From assembly GCA_018436095.1 (NCBI GenBank), contig JAHDMJ010000013.1, positions 62,001 through 126,000 on the forward strand: DNA of 64,000 nt. The letters are read 5' to 3'. Source of the stretch: Clostridia bacterium (GTDB lineage: Bacteria > Bacillota > Peptococcia > DRI-13 > UBA5745). Below the pieces are notes generated by a model that worked only from the letters and a program-made list of their open reading frames with translations, searched no databases and was not told where the DNA came from. Each line of letters opens with the position of its first letter. Positions within the stretch are counted from its first letter, which is position 1. A program made the position numbers and the translations under genes. This document shows positions 17,502-25,643 of the stretch, one piece after another.

Positions 17502-19640
17502 TTGCAGGAAACAAGAATAAAAAAGAAGATTACAGCGGGGCTTTTAGCCCTTTTCCTAGGGCTTGGCCCTATATTGACCGCAGCGCCTAAGCCGGTGGCA
17601 GCCGATGATATACAGCCGGTGCCTTTATTGATTAACGGGCAAAAGCTGCAAACCGATGACCAGGCTCTGCTTACTCAAGGCAGGACTTTGGTGCCCATCC
17701 GGGTGTTGATGGAGTCCCTGGGAGCTCAGGTAGTATGGGAGCCGGAGCAGCGGACCGTGACGGTCACAAAGGATACGGGGACTTCCGTCAAGTTGTGGAT
17801 CGACAACCGTTTAGTGGCTTATGATGGCGGCGCCAGCTATGACGTGTGCGACGTAGCTCCCCGAATTATCAGCGACCGCACCTATGTGCCCTTAAGACTG
17901 GTAGGCAATGCCCTGGGTATTCAGGTAGCCTGGGATAACGATAACCGGCAGGTGCTGGTGGATACAGCCGCCACTGCGGAGAAAAGCCGCTTTTTTGATA
18001 TCACCATCAACGGCGTCACCGCCGGCGGCACCGTCAGCGATGCTGTACCCTTATCCCTCAATTATGGCGGCGGTGTTCCCCAGGGTGCCGCCCAAGTCAG
18101 ATATCTGTTTCTCGATCCTTTGACCGGTGAAGGCAAGATCACCGCCAGGTCTGCCGACGCCGGCGGCAGCGCCCTATGGGTGCCGGATTTAGAAGAGCGG
18201 GGCCCGGGTATTCTGGCAGCGGCAGTAGTAGATAATGCCGGCAATTTCTTGGCCGGTGCAGCGGTAAATGTCAATCTGGCTGTAGAGCCGAGAGTAGTTT
18301 TGCAGGGCTTGACCCAGGGCCAGGTCATGAGCGGCGCCATCACCATGAACACCAGCGTCAATTTTAAGGCCACGGCAGTGGAATATGAGTTCGGCGTATT
18401 GAGCGACGGCACCAGCAGCCGTTCAATGAAACAGGATCCGGTACTCAGCTATACCCATAATCCGCCGGCGGGCCAAACCGGCACCATTACGGTAAAGGCT
18501 ATTGCTCTGGATGCCGCCGGCAACGAATATGCCAGTGCTCCTGTGGAGATTCAGGCCAATGTGCCGCCGGCAGATACGACGCCTAAAGTGACGTTGAAAA
18601 GCTTCAAAGCCGAAAATGTGGGCAAAATTCCTGTGGCATTATCCGTCAGCCGCAATTTTGACGTCACCAATACCCAGTATTGGGCCAGAAATACGGCCAG
18701 CGGCGCAACCGTGCTATTGGCGGAAAAGCCCTATGGCGATCATAGCTGGTTCCCCGGTCCCGATATGGCCGGTACCTGGGATGTGTACGTGGTGGTCACC
18801 GCTACCAACGGCCAAACCTATACCAGCAACAGCCAGACCGTTACTGTGCCTGCCCAGCCCGGTATTATTCTGAAGGGTGTGGGTCCCGGCCAGGTAATCA
18901 CCGGTGAAGTCAAGCTTTCCTCTATGGCCAACGTGCCCTTACAGGAAGTGTCCTATATTGTCAGCAATCCCTTTAACGGCTCCCAAAAAACCCTGGGCAC
19001 GGCAGCTACCGCCGCCGAAGAAGTTGTCTGGACGCCGGAGTCTGTCAATGAAGGGGAAAGAAATCTGCAGGCCATAGGCAAATTAGCCGACGGCTCCACC
19101 GTAGTCTCGGAAATGATCACCGTAAAAATCTATTTGGGGCAGATCTACGGGGCTCAGCCGGTGGTGGCTAAAGATCAGTTCATCAACACCGTTACGCCCA
19201 TGGCCTTGGCTACTCAGAAGCAAAACGGCATGTCCGCCGCTTTACAGGTGGCCCAAGCTATTCTGGAGACCGGCTGGGGTCAAAGCGTGCCGGTAGACAA
19301 ATACACCGGCCTCTTCTCCAACAACCTCTTTGGCATCAAGGGCAGCAGCACCGCCGGCAGCGTGGTGTCAAACACCTGGGAGGAGTATTACGGCACTACT
19401 TACCGCATCGACGCCAATTTCCGGGCCTACCACAATATTCAGGAAAGCTGGGATGACCACAACGACCTGCTCTTAAGGATGGAGCGGTACCAGCCTTACC
19501 GGGACGTGATGCATCACAGCGCCAGCGGCGCTTATGCCCTCAAGCGCTGCGGCTATGCCACGGACAGCGGTTATCCTGAGAAGCTGGTCAACATCATCAA
19601 GCAATACGGCTTGGATAAGCTGGATGTGCAAAAGCTGTAG
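17502..19640 (+). CDS. Secreted glucosaminidase with copper-amine-oxidase-like stalk domain
   Basis: 712 aa, TTG start after GGAGGAG. A signal peptide (about 1-35) leads into a stalk domain (about 38-150) with LLTQGRTLVPIRVLMESLGAQVVW, the copper-amine-oxidase N-domain-like repeat common in clostridial surface proteins. Then come several Ig-like/beta-sandwich repeats (about 160-540) and a C-terminal glucosaminidase domain (about 560-705). AILETGWGQS carries the likely catalytic glutamate and NNLFGIKG is the family core. It should cut peptidoglycan N-acetylglucosaminyl bonds outside the cell, in growth, daughter-cell separation or spore/mother-cell lysis. Confidence 0.88.
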   Translation: MQETRIKKKITAGLLALFLGLGPILTAAPKPVAADDIQPVPLLINGQKLQTDDQALLTQGRTLVPIRVLMESLGAQVVWEPEQRTVTVTKDTGTSVKLWIDNRLVAYDGGASYDVCDVAPRIISDRTYVPLRLVGNALGIQVAWDNDNRQVLVDTAATAEKSRFFDITINGVTAGGTVSDAVPLSLNYGGGVPQGAAQVRYLFLDPLTGEGKITARSADAGGSALWVPDLEERGPGILAAAVVDNAGNFLAGAAVNVNLAVEPRVVLQGLTQGQVMSGAITMNTSVNFKATAVEYEFGVLSDGTSSRSMKQDPVLSYTHNPPAGQTGTITVKAIALDAAGNEYASAPVEIQANVPPADTTPKVTLKSFKAENVGKIPVALSVSRNFDVTNTQYWARNTASGATVLLAEKPYGDHSWFPGPDMAGTWDVYVVVTATNGQTYTSNSQTVTVPAQPGIILKGVGPGQVITGEVKLSSMANVPLQEVSYIVSNPFNGSQKTLGTAATAAEEVVWTPESVNEGERNLQAIGKLADGSTVVSEMITVKIYLGQIYGAQPVVAKDQFINTVTPMALATQKQNGMSAALQVAQAILETGWGQSVPVDKYTGLFSNNLFGIKGSSTAGSVVSNTWEEYYGTTYRIDANFRAYHNIQESWDDHNDLLLRMERYQPYRDVMHHSASGAYALKRCGYATDSGYPEKLVNIIKQYGLDKLDVQKL

Positions 19641-19651
19641 AGAAAAGTTTA

Positions 19652-19692
19652 AGGGACTTGTTCGCTGGCCGCGAATAAGTCCCTGTTTTTTT
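19652..19692 (+). terminator. Intrinsic terminator after the glucosaminidase
   Basis: 14-bp stem (AGGGACTTGTTCGC / GCGAATAAGTCCCT, one G-T pair), loop TGGCC, then GTTTTTTT. It ends the envelope-gene transcript before the convergent marR-type gene. Confidence 0.9.
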
Positions 19693-19747
19693 AGGAAAGT
19701 TTTTTACGCCAAAGTAGCCAGGCTAATATTCAATGCCATATTTTATG

Positions 19748-20278
19748 CTACGCTTCATCCTCATCAGTTTTATTCGCCGCCGCAGTGTTGTTCTCAGCGT
19801 CGCTATATTCCTCAATACAATGCTGCAAATAGCTGTTGTATTCCTTCATAAAAGCAATGATGCGGTTCAGCTTCTTTTCATCGAATTGTTTAAAAAAGCC
19901 AAGCTCCCGCTGCTCCCATTTCCTGTGCCTTAGACGGTGCATTTCATAAAGCTTTATGCCGCTGTCGGTGAGGCGGTAGAAAATCTTTTGCTTATTGTCC
20001 GGGAGCTGATAAGGTATGACATAGCCGTTGCCAATCAGTTTTTTAACGATTTTGCTGATGGCGCCCCGGGTCATAAACAACTCTTCCGCAATAGCGGTGA
20101 CATTTGGATAATCAAGCCTGCCGATGCAGTCGATACAATTAAGACCGGAGTTATCGATATCCGGCAGATCCACGCTGGAGTCCAGCACACTGAGGGTATC
20201 GGAATTGTGGGTATACCAAAGCAATTGCTGCAAAAGCTCGGCGTCTTGATTTGTGTTTTTGTTTAAGTCTTTGCTCAT
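19748..20278 (-). CDS. MarR-family transcriptional regulator
   Basis: 176 aa from the ATG at 20278 (GAGGT upstream); a TTG seven codons earlier is less likely. The winged-helix region (about 60-125) has the MarR layout: VTAIAEELFMTRGAISKIVKKL as recognition helix, then a wing LPDNKQKIFYRLTDSG. It ends in an acidic, asparagine-rich tail. No drug or transport gene is divergent from it. The upstream region is filled by a repeat element, so its target is unknown. Confidence 0.85.
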   Translation of the reverse strand: MSKDLNKNTNQDAELLQQLLWYTHNSDTLSVLDSSVDLPDIDNSGLNCIDCIGRLDYPNVTAIAEELFMTRGAISKIVKKLIGNGYVIPYQLPDNKQKIFYRLTDSGIKLYEMHRLRHRKWEQRELGFFKQFDEKKLNRIIAFMKEYNSYLQHCIEEYSDAENNTAAANKTDEDEA

Positions 20279-20523
20279 ATCATTTCTGACCTCGCACAAG
20301 GATTAAGTTAATGGTTTGCATTGATTGAATACATATTAGCACACCTGCTCCGGCGGCACAATGAGGCGCTAGACAATAAAGATGACTGTCCGATATCCCA
20401 GGATACCCGCCTCTTTTATCCTCTTCCTGTACTGCCGAAGCCATCATTCATTTAATGTGTCGCTATCATGATTGGCGGTATTGGACTCTGTAAATTACAG
20501 CTTTGGGGGTGCATGGCTTGACC

Positions 20524-20855
20524 TGACCCCTTTGTTGGAAAATGTGCAAAATTGCAGGTTTGTCACTCTCTTTGCTCAAAAAGGAGCAAAATTGCAAGTT
20601 TGTTAAGTCAAATCCCCTGCTTTATGGCCGTTTTTAGCCCTAAATAGACTAAAAGCCGGATTTGTACAGATGAAAGCTCTTACAAACCTGCAATTTTGCA
20701 CAAAACCGCCGCCGCCAGAGCACAAACCTGCAATTTTGCACAAAACCGCCGTCGCTAGAGTACAAACCTGCAATTTTGCACAATTGAGGGTCACTGCCGT
20801 GCGGGGTGCCGCCGCCAGGGGTCACTGCCGTGCGGGGTGCCGCCGCCAGGGGTCA
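20524..20855. repeat. Intergenic inverted-repeat element, copy A
   Basis: Outer ends are TGACCCC (20524-20530) and GGGGTCA (20849-20855). Inside, two left arms (GTGCAAAATTGCAGGTTTGT at 20544-20563, GAGCAAAATTGCAAGTTTGT at 20584-20603) are 40 bp apart. Three right arms in inverse orientation (20682-20701, 20722-20741, 20762-20781) are also exactly 40 bp apart. A core of about 78 bp (20604-20681), bounded by CAAATCC and GGATTTG, lies between them. There is no convincing protein. Related copies occur at 32.6, 34.0 and 44.0 kb. The rest of 20279-21127 shows no gene; at 21005-21115 I see only unremarkable sequence leading to the next ribosome site. Confidence 0.8.
20791..20852. repeat. 31-bp tandem repeat, two copies
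   Basis: TCACTGCCGTGCGGGGTGCC followed by GCCGCCAGGGG is repeated exactly at 20791 and 20822, and a third partial copy starts at 20853 (TCACTCC). It forms the right flank of repeat element A. Confidence 0.85.
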
Positions 20856-21127
20856 CTCCAAACCACTCCAGCCGGCCGCTCCAATCTATCGGCAGGTCAA
20901 AGCAGGCGTCTGGTTTTGCAAAACTTGTTGACTGGGAAACAAGATTGTGTTATAACTGTAACATACTCAAACTTGTTTCCGGGGATACGAGATTGTCTGC
21001 CAGGATTTAAATTGTCTTATGAATAGCAGACTGCCTTCCCGAAACACAAACTGTCTCCCCGGATAGTAAACTGGTATCACCGAAGCTGCCTTAATAGTAA
21101 GCTGCATGAAGCAAGGAGGGGCTCACA

Positions 21128-23833
21128 TTGAATACGGTGAATTTTGAATTGAACGGCAAATTGGTTGCTGCCGGGTATGGCCCTGGAACCACCCTTTTAA
21201 AATATCTCCGCAATAAAGAGTGCTTAAAAGGCACGAAGGAGGCCTGCAGTACCGGCCACTGCGGCGCTTGCACGGTATTGATCAATGATGAAGCCAGGCG
21301 TTCCTGCATAACCCTTTTGAAGAATTTAGAGGGAGCAAAGGTACTGACGATTGAGGGGCTTTCTCCCGAGGGTGTGGCCCATCCCATTCAAAAAGCTTTA
21401 TTAGACGTGGGAGCTGTGCAATGCGGCTATTGTACTCCCGGCATGGTGATGGCCATCAAAGCCCTCCTTGACCGGCACAAAAATCCTACCGCTGGTCAAA
21501 TCAATGAGGCTCTGAAGCACAATTATTGCCGCTGCACCGGATATGTCAAAATCATTGAGGCCATACATCTGGCGGCAAAGCGGCTGAACGAAAATCCTGA
21601 TGCGGCGCCGGAATACTTCATGGAAAAGACGGAAATTGTTATGGGCACGACGGGGGCGGATATGGAAGCTCCCGCCGGGAAAGTAATGGGCCAATCACTC
21701 TGGGACATGGAAGGCTTGGCAAAGGCCCAGGGCAGGCTGCAATTTACCGGCGATTATGAATTTGCAGGAATGCTCCAGGGGGCCGTGGTCTGGACGGCTA
21801 TCCCTTGCGGCAAGATATTGGATATTGATACGGGGGAGGCTGCCGGGATGCCCGGGGTAGTGCGTATCTTTACCTGCAAGGATGTGCCCGGTCAAAATGG
21901 TTTTGGCCAGTTGATTCCCGACCAGCCCGTATTCTGCCAGGATAGGGTTGCCTTTATCGGTGATGGAGTGGCCTTGGTGGTGGCTGAGACGGAAGAGCAG
22001 GCCAGGGCGGCGGCGGGCAAAGTTAAAGTGGCCTATGAAAAGCTCCCCGGCATTTATACCATGGAGAAGGCCGTAGAGAATGAGTCCTTGTTTAAAACCA
22101 CTTTTTATGAAACCGGCGATGTGGAGGAAGCCAAAAAAGCGGAAAATCTTGAAATAGTAAAAGTGAATTACGATATTCCCTGGCAGGAGCATGCCTGCAT
22201 GGAGACGGAGGCAGCCATCGCCCTGCCTGAGGGAGAGGGTATTGCCCTTTATTGCTCCACCCAATCGCCTTATGAATTGCAAGAAATGATCGCTAAGGTT
22301 TTAGCAGTGGCGCCGGAGCATGTTCGTGTTATAGCGCCGCCTCTGGGAGGGGGCTTCGGTAAAAAATGCGATCCCTATATGGAGCCCATGGCTGCCGTAG
22401 CCGCCTGGCATTTAAAAAGGCCGGTGCGGCTGGTCTTAAATCGCCGGGAATCCCTGCGCCGTACCACTAAGCGCCACCCTTTTAAAATTGATTATGAAGT
22501 TGGTTTGAGCAAGGATGGCGTTATCCAATACGTGGACGCTTTTTTCCTGATGGATGGCGGCCCTTACATGAATCTGACGCCGGGGGTGCTGGAGCAGAGC
22601 ATGATTTTTTCCTGCGGTCCCTACCGCATACCCAGCGGCCGGGTCCTTGGCAAAGCATTGAAGACCAACAACGTCTTGGGCGGCGCTTTTCGAGGCTTTG
22701 GAATCAACCAGGCAGCAATTGCGGTAGAGGTAGCTCTGGATATCGGGGCTCAGCGCCTTGGGCTGGATCCTTTTGAAGTAAGAATGAAAAACGGCGTTAA
22801 ACCCGGAGATGTGACCTTTACCGGACAGCACGTTGATTATAGCGTGGGAATTTTGGATACGGTGCGTTTGTGCAAAGAAGGGCTGGAGAAAGCACTGAAA
22901 GAATATGAAGGCAAGTATCCCAAGGGCTCCAAGGTTTTAGGCTGGGGCATGGCCAGCGGATATAAGAACGTTGGTGTAGGCAAGGGGGTAACGGATGACG
23001 GCGGCGCCATAATCACTCTTCTCGAAGATGGTTCCTGGGAGCTTAGGGTTTCCGGCGTCGATATGGGCCAGGGTTTCCGTACCGCTATGCTGCAGCTTTG
23101 TGCAGAAGCGTTGGACGCAGAGCCGGACAAAATCACAGTAATTAGCGGGGATACGGCCCGCACCATCAGGCATGGTCAAGCGGTCAGCGAGCGGCAGACG
23201 TTATGCAGCGGCAGAGCGGTAGTGGAGGCTTGCAAAGCAATAAAGCAAAAACTTGCCGAAAAGCCCTGGCAGCCCGGAGAAACTTGCTCCGCAGAATACA
23301 CCTTCACCGCGCCTAAAACCTACGCCTTGCATGATAATGAAGGCAGAAAGGCCGCCGGTGACCGGTACCGCAATTATCCTTCCTATGCCTACACCACCCA
23401 GGGCGTAATCGTTGAAGTTGACAAGGAAACCGGTGAGGTAAAGGTGCTGAAGGTGGTGGCTTGCCACGATGTGGGCCGGGCCATTAATCCCCATATTATT
23501 GAAGGACAAATTCAGGGCAGTTGCTCTATGGGAATCGGCTGGGCCTTGACGGAAAGCTTTTGCTCCGCTGAAGGAATACCCTTGCAGAATCACTATAAGG
23601 ATCTGGGAATGCCCCGCATAGACGAAACGCCTTTGTATGACTTGATTCTTGTTGAAAACCCGGAGCCTTTAGGTCCTTACGGCGCTAAGGGTATATCCGA
23701 AGTGGCCACGGTGCCTATGACTCCTGCCGTTATGAATGCGGTAAGCAAAGCCATTGGAGTCAGAGTCACCGGCATTCCCCTAACGAAGGAAAAAATTCTG
23801 TCTGCCATAAATGATAGAGGCAGTGATAAGTAA
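21128..23833 (+). CDS. Mop-type molybdenum aldehyde oxidoreductase / xanthine-dehydrogenase-family protein
   Basis: 901 aa, TTG start with AAGGAGGGG upstream. It is a single chain holding two [2Fe-2S] domains (C40, C45, C48, C60; then C99, C102, C134, C136) and the large molybdopterin domain, with no FAD domain. This is the layout of Desulfovibrio gigas Mop (907 aa). Key segments: PLGGGFGKK, GAFRGFGINQ and GAKGISE with the predicted catalytic base E858. It would hydroxylate an aldehyde or N-heterocycle using a molybdenum cofactor and pass electrons to ferredoxin or a similar carrier. No cofactor-biosynthesis or maturation gene is in the window, so the substrate stays open. Confidence 0.88.
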   Translation: MNTVNFELNGKLVAAGYGPGTTLLKYLRNKECLKGTKEACSTGHCGACTVLINDEARRSCITLLKNLEGAKVLTIEGLSPEGVAHPIQKALLDVGAVQCGYCTPGMVMAIKALLDRHKNPTAGQINEALKHNYCRCTGYVKIIEAIHLAAKRLNENPDAAPEYFMEKTEIVMGTTGADMEAPAGKVMGQSLWDMEGLAKAQGRLQFTGDYEFAGMLQGAVVWTAIPCGKILDIDTGEAAGMPGVVRIFTCKDVPGQNGFGQLIPDQPVFCQDRVAFIGDGVALVVAETEEQARAAAGKVKVAYEKLPGIYTMEKAVENESLFKTTFYETGDVEEAKKAENLEIVKVNYDIPWQEHACMETEAAIALPEGEGIALYCSTQSPYELQEMIAKVLAVAPEHVRVIAPPLGGGFGKKCDPYMEPMAAVAAWHLKRPVRLVLNRRESLRRTTKRHPFKIDYEVGLSKDGVIQYVDAFFLMDGGPYMNLTPGVLEQSMIFSCGPYRIPSGRVLGKALKTNNVLGGAFRGFGINQAAIAVEVALDIGAQRLGLDPFEVRMKNGVKPGDVTFTGQHVDYSVGILDTVRLCKEGLEKALKEYEGKYPKGSKVLGWGMASGYKNVGVGKGVTDDGGAIITLLEDGSWELRVSGVDMGQGFRTAMLQLCAEALDAEPDKITVISGDTARTIRHGQAVSERQTLCSGRAVVEACKAIKQKLAEKPWQPGETCSAEYTFTAPKTYALHDNEGRKAAGDRYRNYPSYAYTTQGVIVEVDKETGEVKVLKVVACHDVGRAINPHIIEGQIQGSCSMGIGWALTESFCSAEGIPLQNHYKDLGMPRIDETPLYDLILVENPEPLGPYGAKGISEVATVPMTPAVMNAVSKAIGVRVTGIPLTKEKILSAINDRGSDK

Positions 23834-23870
23834 GATCCCCTAATTTCCTCTCAGTTTCTGATAAAAGAGA

Positions 23871-23905
23871 AAAGCCTGTCCCTTTGAGCCGGGGGCAAGC
23901 TTTTT
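23871..23905 (+). terminator. Probable terminator after the molybdenum hydroxylase
   Basis: Stem AAAAGCCTGTCCC with GGGGGCAAGCTTTTT (one mismatch and one G-T pair), loop about 8 nt, followed by T-rich sequence. Confidence 0.6.
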
Positions 23906-23941
23906 CCTGATTTCGCCAAATTATAGTGCCAGTATATCAAA

Positions 23942-23970
23942 TTTCCATTAACCCCATTGGCGTATATAAT
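23942..23970 (+). promoter_or_regulatory. Promoter before the FMN glutamate-synthase-like gene
   Basis: TTTCCA (23942-23947), 17-bp spacer, TATAAT (23965-23970), 40 bp before the ATG. Confidence 0.5.
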
Positions 23971-24009
23971 GGTAGAATTAAAATAGAAGAAAAATAAGGG
24001 GGGCTCATC

Positions 24010-25524
24010 ATGTCTCACCATTCTCATTTATCATCGGCATTTAATAACACCGGCATGCGGGGAAGGCATCTGTCGCCGTCTGGAATGTGCTCATTCTGTA
24101 CGGAGGAATGTTTGGGAACCTGTGAAATCGGCCTGTCTGCTATGCGCGGCGAAATGGCGGTTTATCCTACAAACACCGGCAATAATCAAATCGCCTCCGA
24201 AAAGGAGATGCCGATCGGCTATTCTCATTTCAACATCAATGGGCGGGTTTTTGGAGCTGCGGGCACAGAAGCTGATGAAGATGAAGCGACCATCTTTAAT
24301 GTAAATCTGGAGCAGTCCATAGGCAAAGAAAACCCGGTAAAACTGGCAATGCCGGTTATTCTTCCGGCCTTGATAAAACTGAATTGGCAAGATTACTTTG
24401 CCGGTGCTGCTATGGCGGGTGTTAATTGTGTCATTGGTGAAAGCTCACCGGGTAAAGACCCCAATCTGGCCTGCGATAACGGTAAGATTGTCAGATTCGA
24501 TATGCTCAATGAAATACTGGACACTTTCCGTAAATATGACCGGGGTTATGGGCAGATCATTCTTCAATGCAACACGGAGGATGATGCCCAGGGCCTGCCG
24601 GAGTATGCTATTTCAAAAGCGAAGGCAACTGCCCTTGAGTTCAAATTCGGCCAGTCGGCAAAAGGGACTCAACCGGCTGTGCGGATCAAAACTCTGGATG
24701 AAGCGATAGCAAAGCAAAAAGCCGGCGGGATTGTCCACCCAAATCCCAGTGATCCGAAGATTCAAGAAGCCTATGCCAAAGGCGCCTGTCCAAACTTCTT
24801 CTACTATAGCCGTCTGCCCATGTGGACAGAAGAGTACCTGACAAAGCGTGTGGCTGATTTGCGGGAAATGGGCCTAAAAAATGTATACTTTAAGATGGCC
24901 GGTTTTGATCCGGTTGACATGGAGCGGGTGCTGCGGATTGCGGCTGCCTGCCAAGCGGATATGGTAACATTTGATGGCGCCGGCGGAGGATCCGGCTATA
25001 GCCCCTGTAAGATGATGAATGAGTGGGGCTATCCTGCCGTTTTAATCGAGGCAGCTCTTATTCCAATTTGCAAGCGAATGGAGACGGAAGGACTCATTGT
25101 GCCGGCAATCGCCGTGACGGGCGGTTTTGTCACAGAGGATCAGGTATATAAAGCCCTGGCATTGGGCGGGCCTTATGTGAAAGCGGTGGGGCTGTGCCGC
25201 TCCGCTATGGCGGCGGCCATGAACGGCAAAAAGATAGGGCAACTGCTGGAGGAAGGCGCTGTCCCGGCACATGTAAAACCCTACGGTACCACAAAGGAGG
25301 AAGTCTTCGCCGACTTGCCGGAGCTGCGCTGGCTTTATGGGGAGCGGGCTAACACTTTCCCGACGGGTGCGGTTGGCGTCTATTCTTATCTTAAACGCAT
25401 CGCTTTTGGTTTACAGCATTTCGCAGCCTTAAACCGAAAATTTGATATCAGGTATATAGATGCCTCTGACCTGATTGCCCTGTCGCCCTCGGCAAGAGAT
25501 ATTTTACGAGGCACATGGTTTTAA
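24010..25524 (+). CDS. FMN-binding glutamate synthase family protein
   Basis: 504 aa. The central and C-terminal parts match the FMN/glutamate-synthase domain, a TIM barrel with VTFDGAGGGSGYSP and AVTGGFVTEDQVYKALALGG. The amidotransferase domain and the C-terminal GXGXG domain of true GltB are absent, so it cannot be a complete glutamate synthase on its own. The N-terminus has a cysteine cluster, CSFCTEECLGTC (about 27-38), which could hold an iron-sulfur cluster. Some relatives act in methylamine metabolism, but the function of this subgroup is not established. It is a monocistronic unit between its own promoter and a terminator. Confidence 0.8.
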   Translation: MSHHSHLSSAFNNTGMRGRHLSPSGMCSFCTEECLGTCEIGLSAMRGEMAVYPTNTGNNQIASEKEMPIGYSHFNINGRVFGAAGTEADEDEATIFNVNLEQSIGKENPVKLAMPVILPALIKLNWQDYFAGAAMAGVNCVIGESSPGKDPNLACDNGKIVRFDMLNEILDTFRKYDRGYGQIILQCNTEDDAQGLPEYAISKAKATALEFKFGQSAKGTQPAVRIKTLDEAIAKQKAGGIVHPNPSDPKIQEAYAKGACPNFFYYSRLPMWTEEYLTKRVADLREMGLKNVYFKMAGFDPVDMERVLRIAAACQADMVTFDGAGGGSGYSPCKMMNEWGYPAVLIEAALIPICKRMETEGLIVPAIAVTGGFVTEDQVYKALALGGPYVKAVGLCRSAMAAAMNGKKIGQLLEEGAVPAHVKPYGTTKEEVFADLPELRWLYGERANTFPTGAVGVYSYLKRIAFGLQHFAALNRKFDIRYIDASDLIALSPSARDILRGTWF

Positions 25525-25553
25525 TCATATATTCCTAAAGCAGGACATTCAAG

Positions 25554-25578
25554 GCGCTCCAAAGGGGGCGCTTTTTTT
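25554..25578 (+). terminator. Intrinsic terminator
   Basis: GCGCTCC pairs with GGGGCGC across a short A-rich loop, directly followed by seven T. It separates the glutamate-synthase-like gene from the germination operon. Confidence 0.85.
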
Positions 25579-25643
25579 CGGCGTATACAACCGGAAAAAT
25601 AAGCCCATAATACCAATGTTTAGCATATGCGTAGGGAGGGCTT

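Noticed and set aside
19937-20266. Plus-strand open frame opposite the MarR gene
   Set aside because: It is antisense to a clear winged-helix regulator and has no ribosome site or recognisable domain.
20682-20781. CRISPR-like array (three 20-bp repeats, 20-bp spacers)
   Set aside because: The spacers are nearly identical to one another, repeats are short, the opposite-orientation arms belong to the same element, and there is no cas gene.
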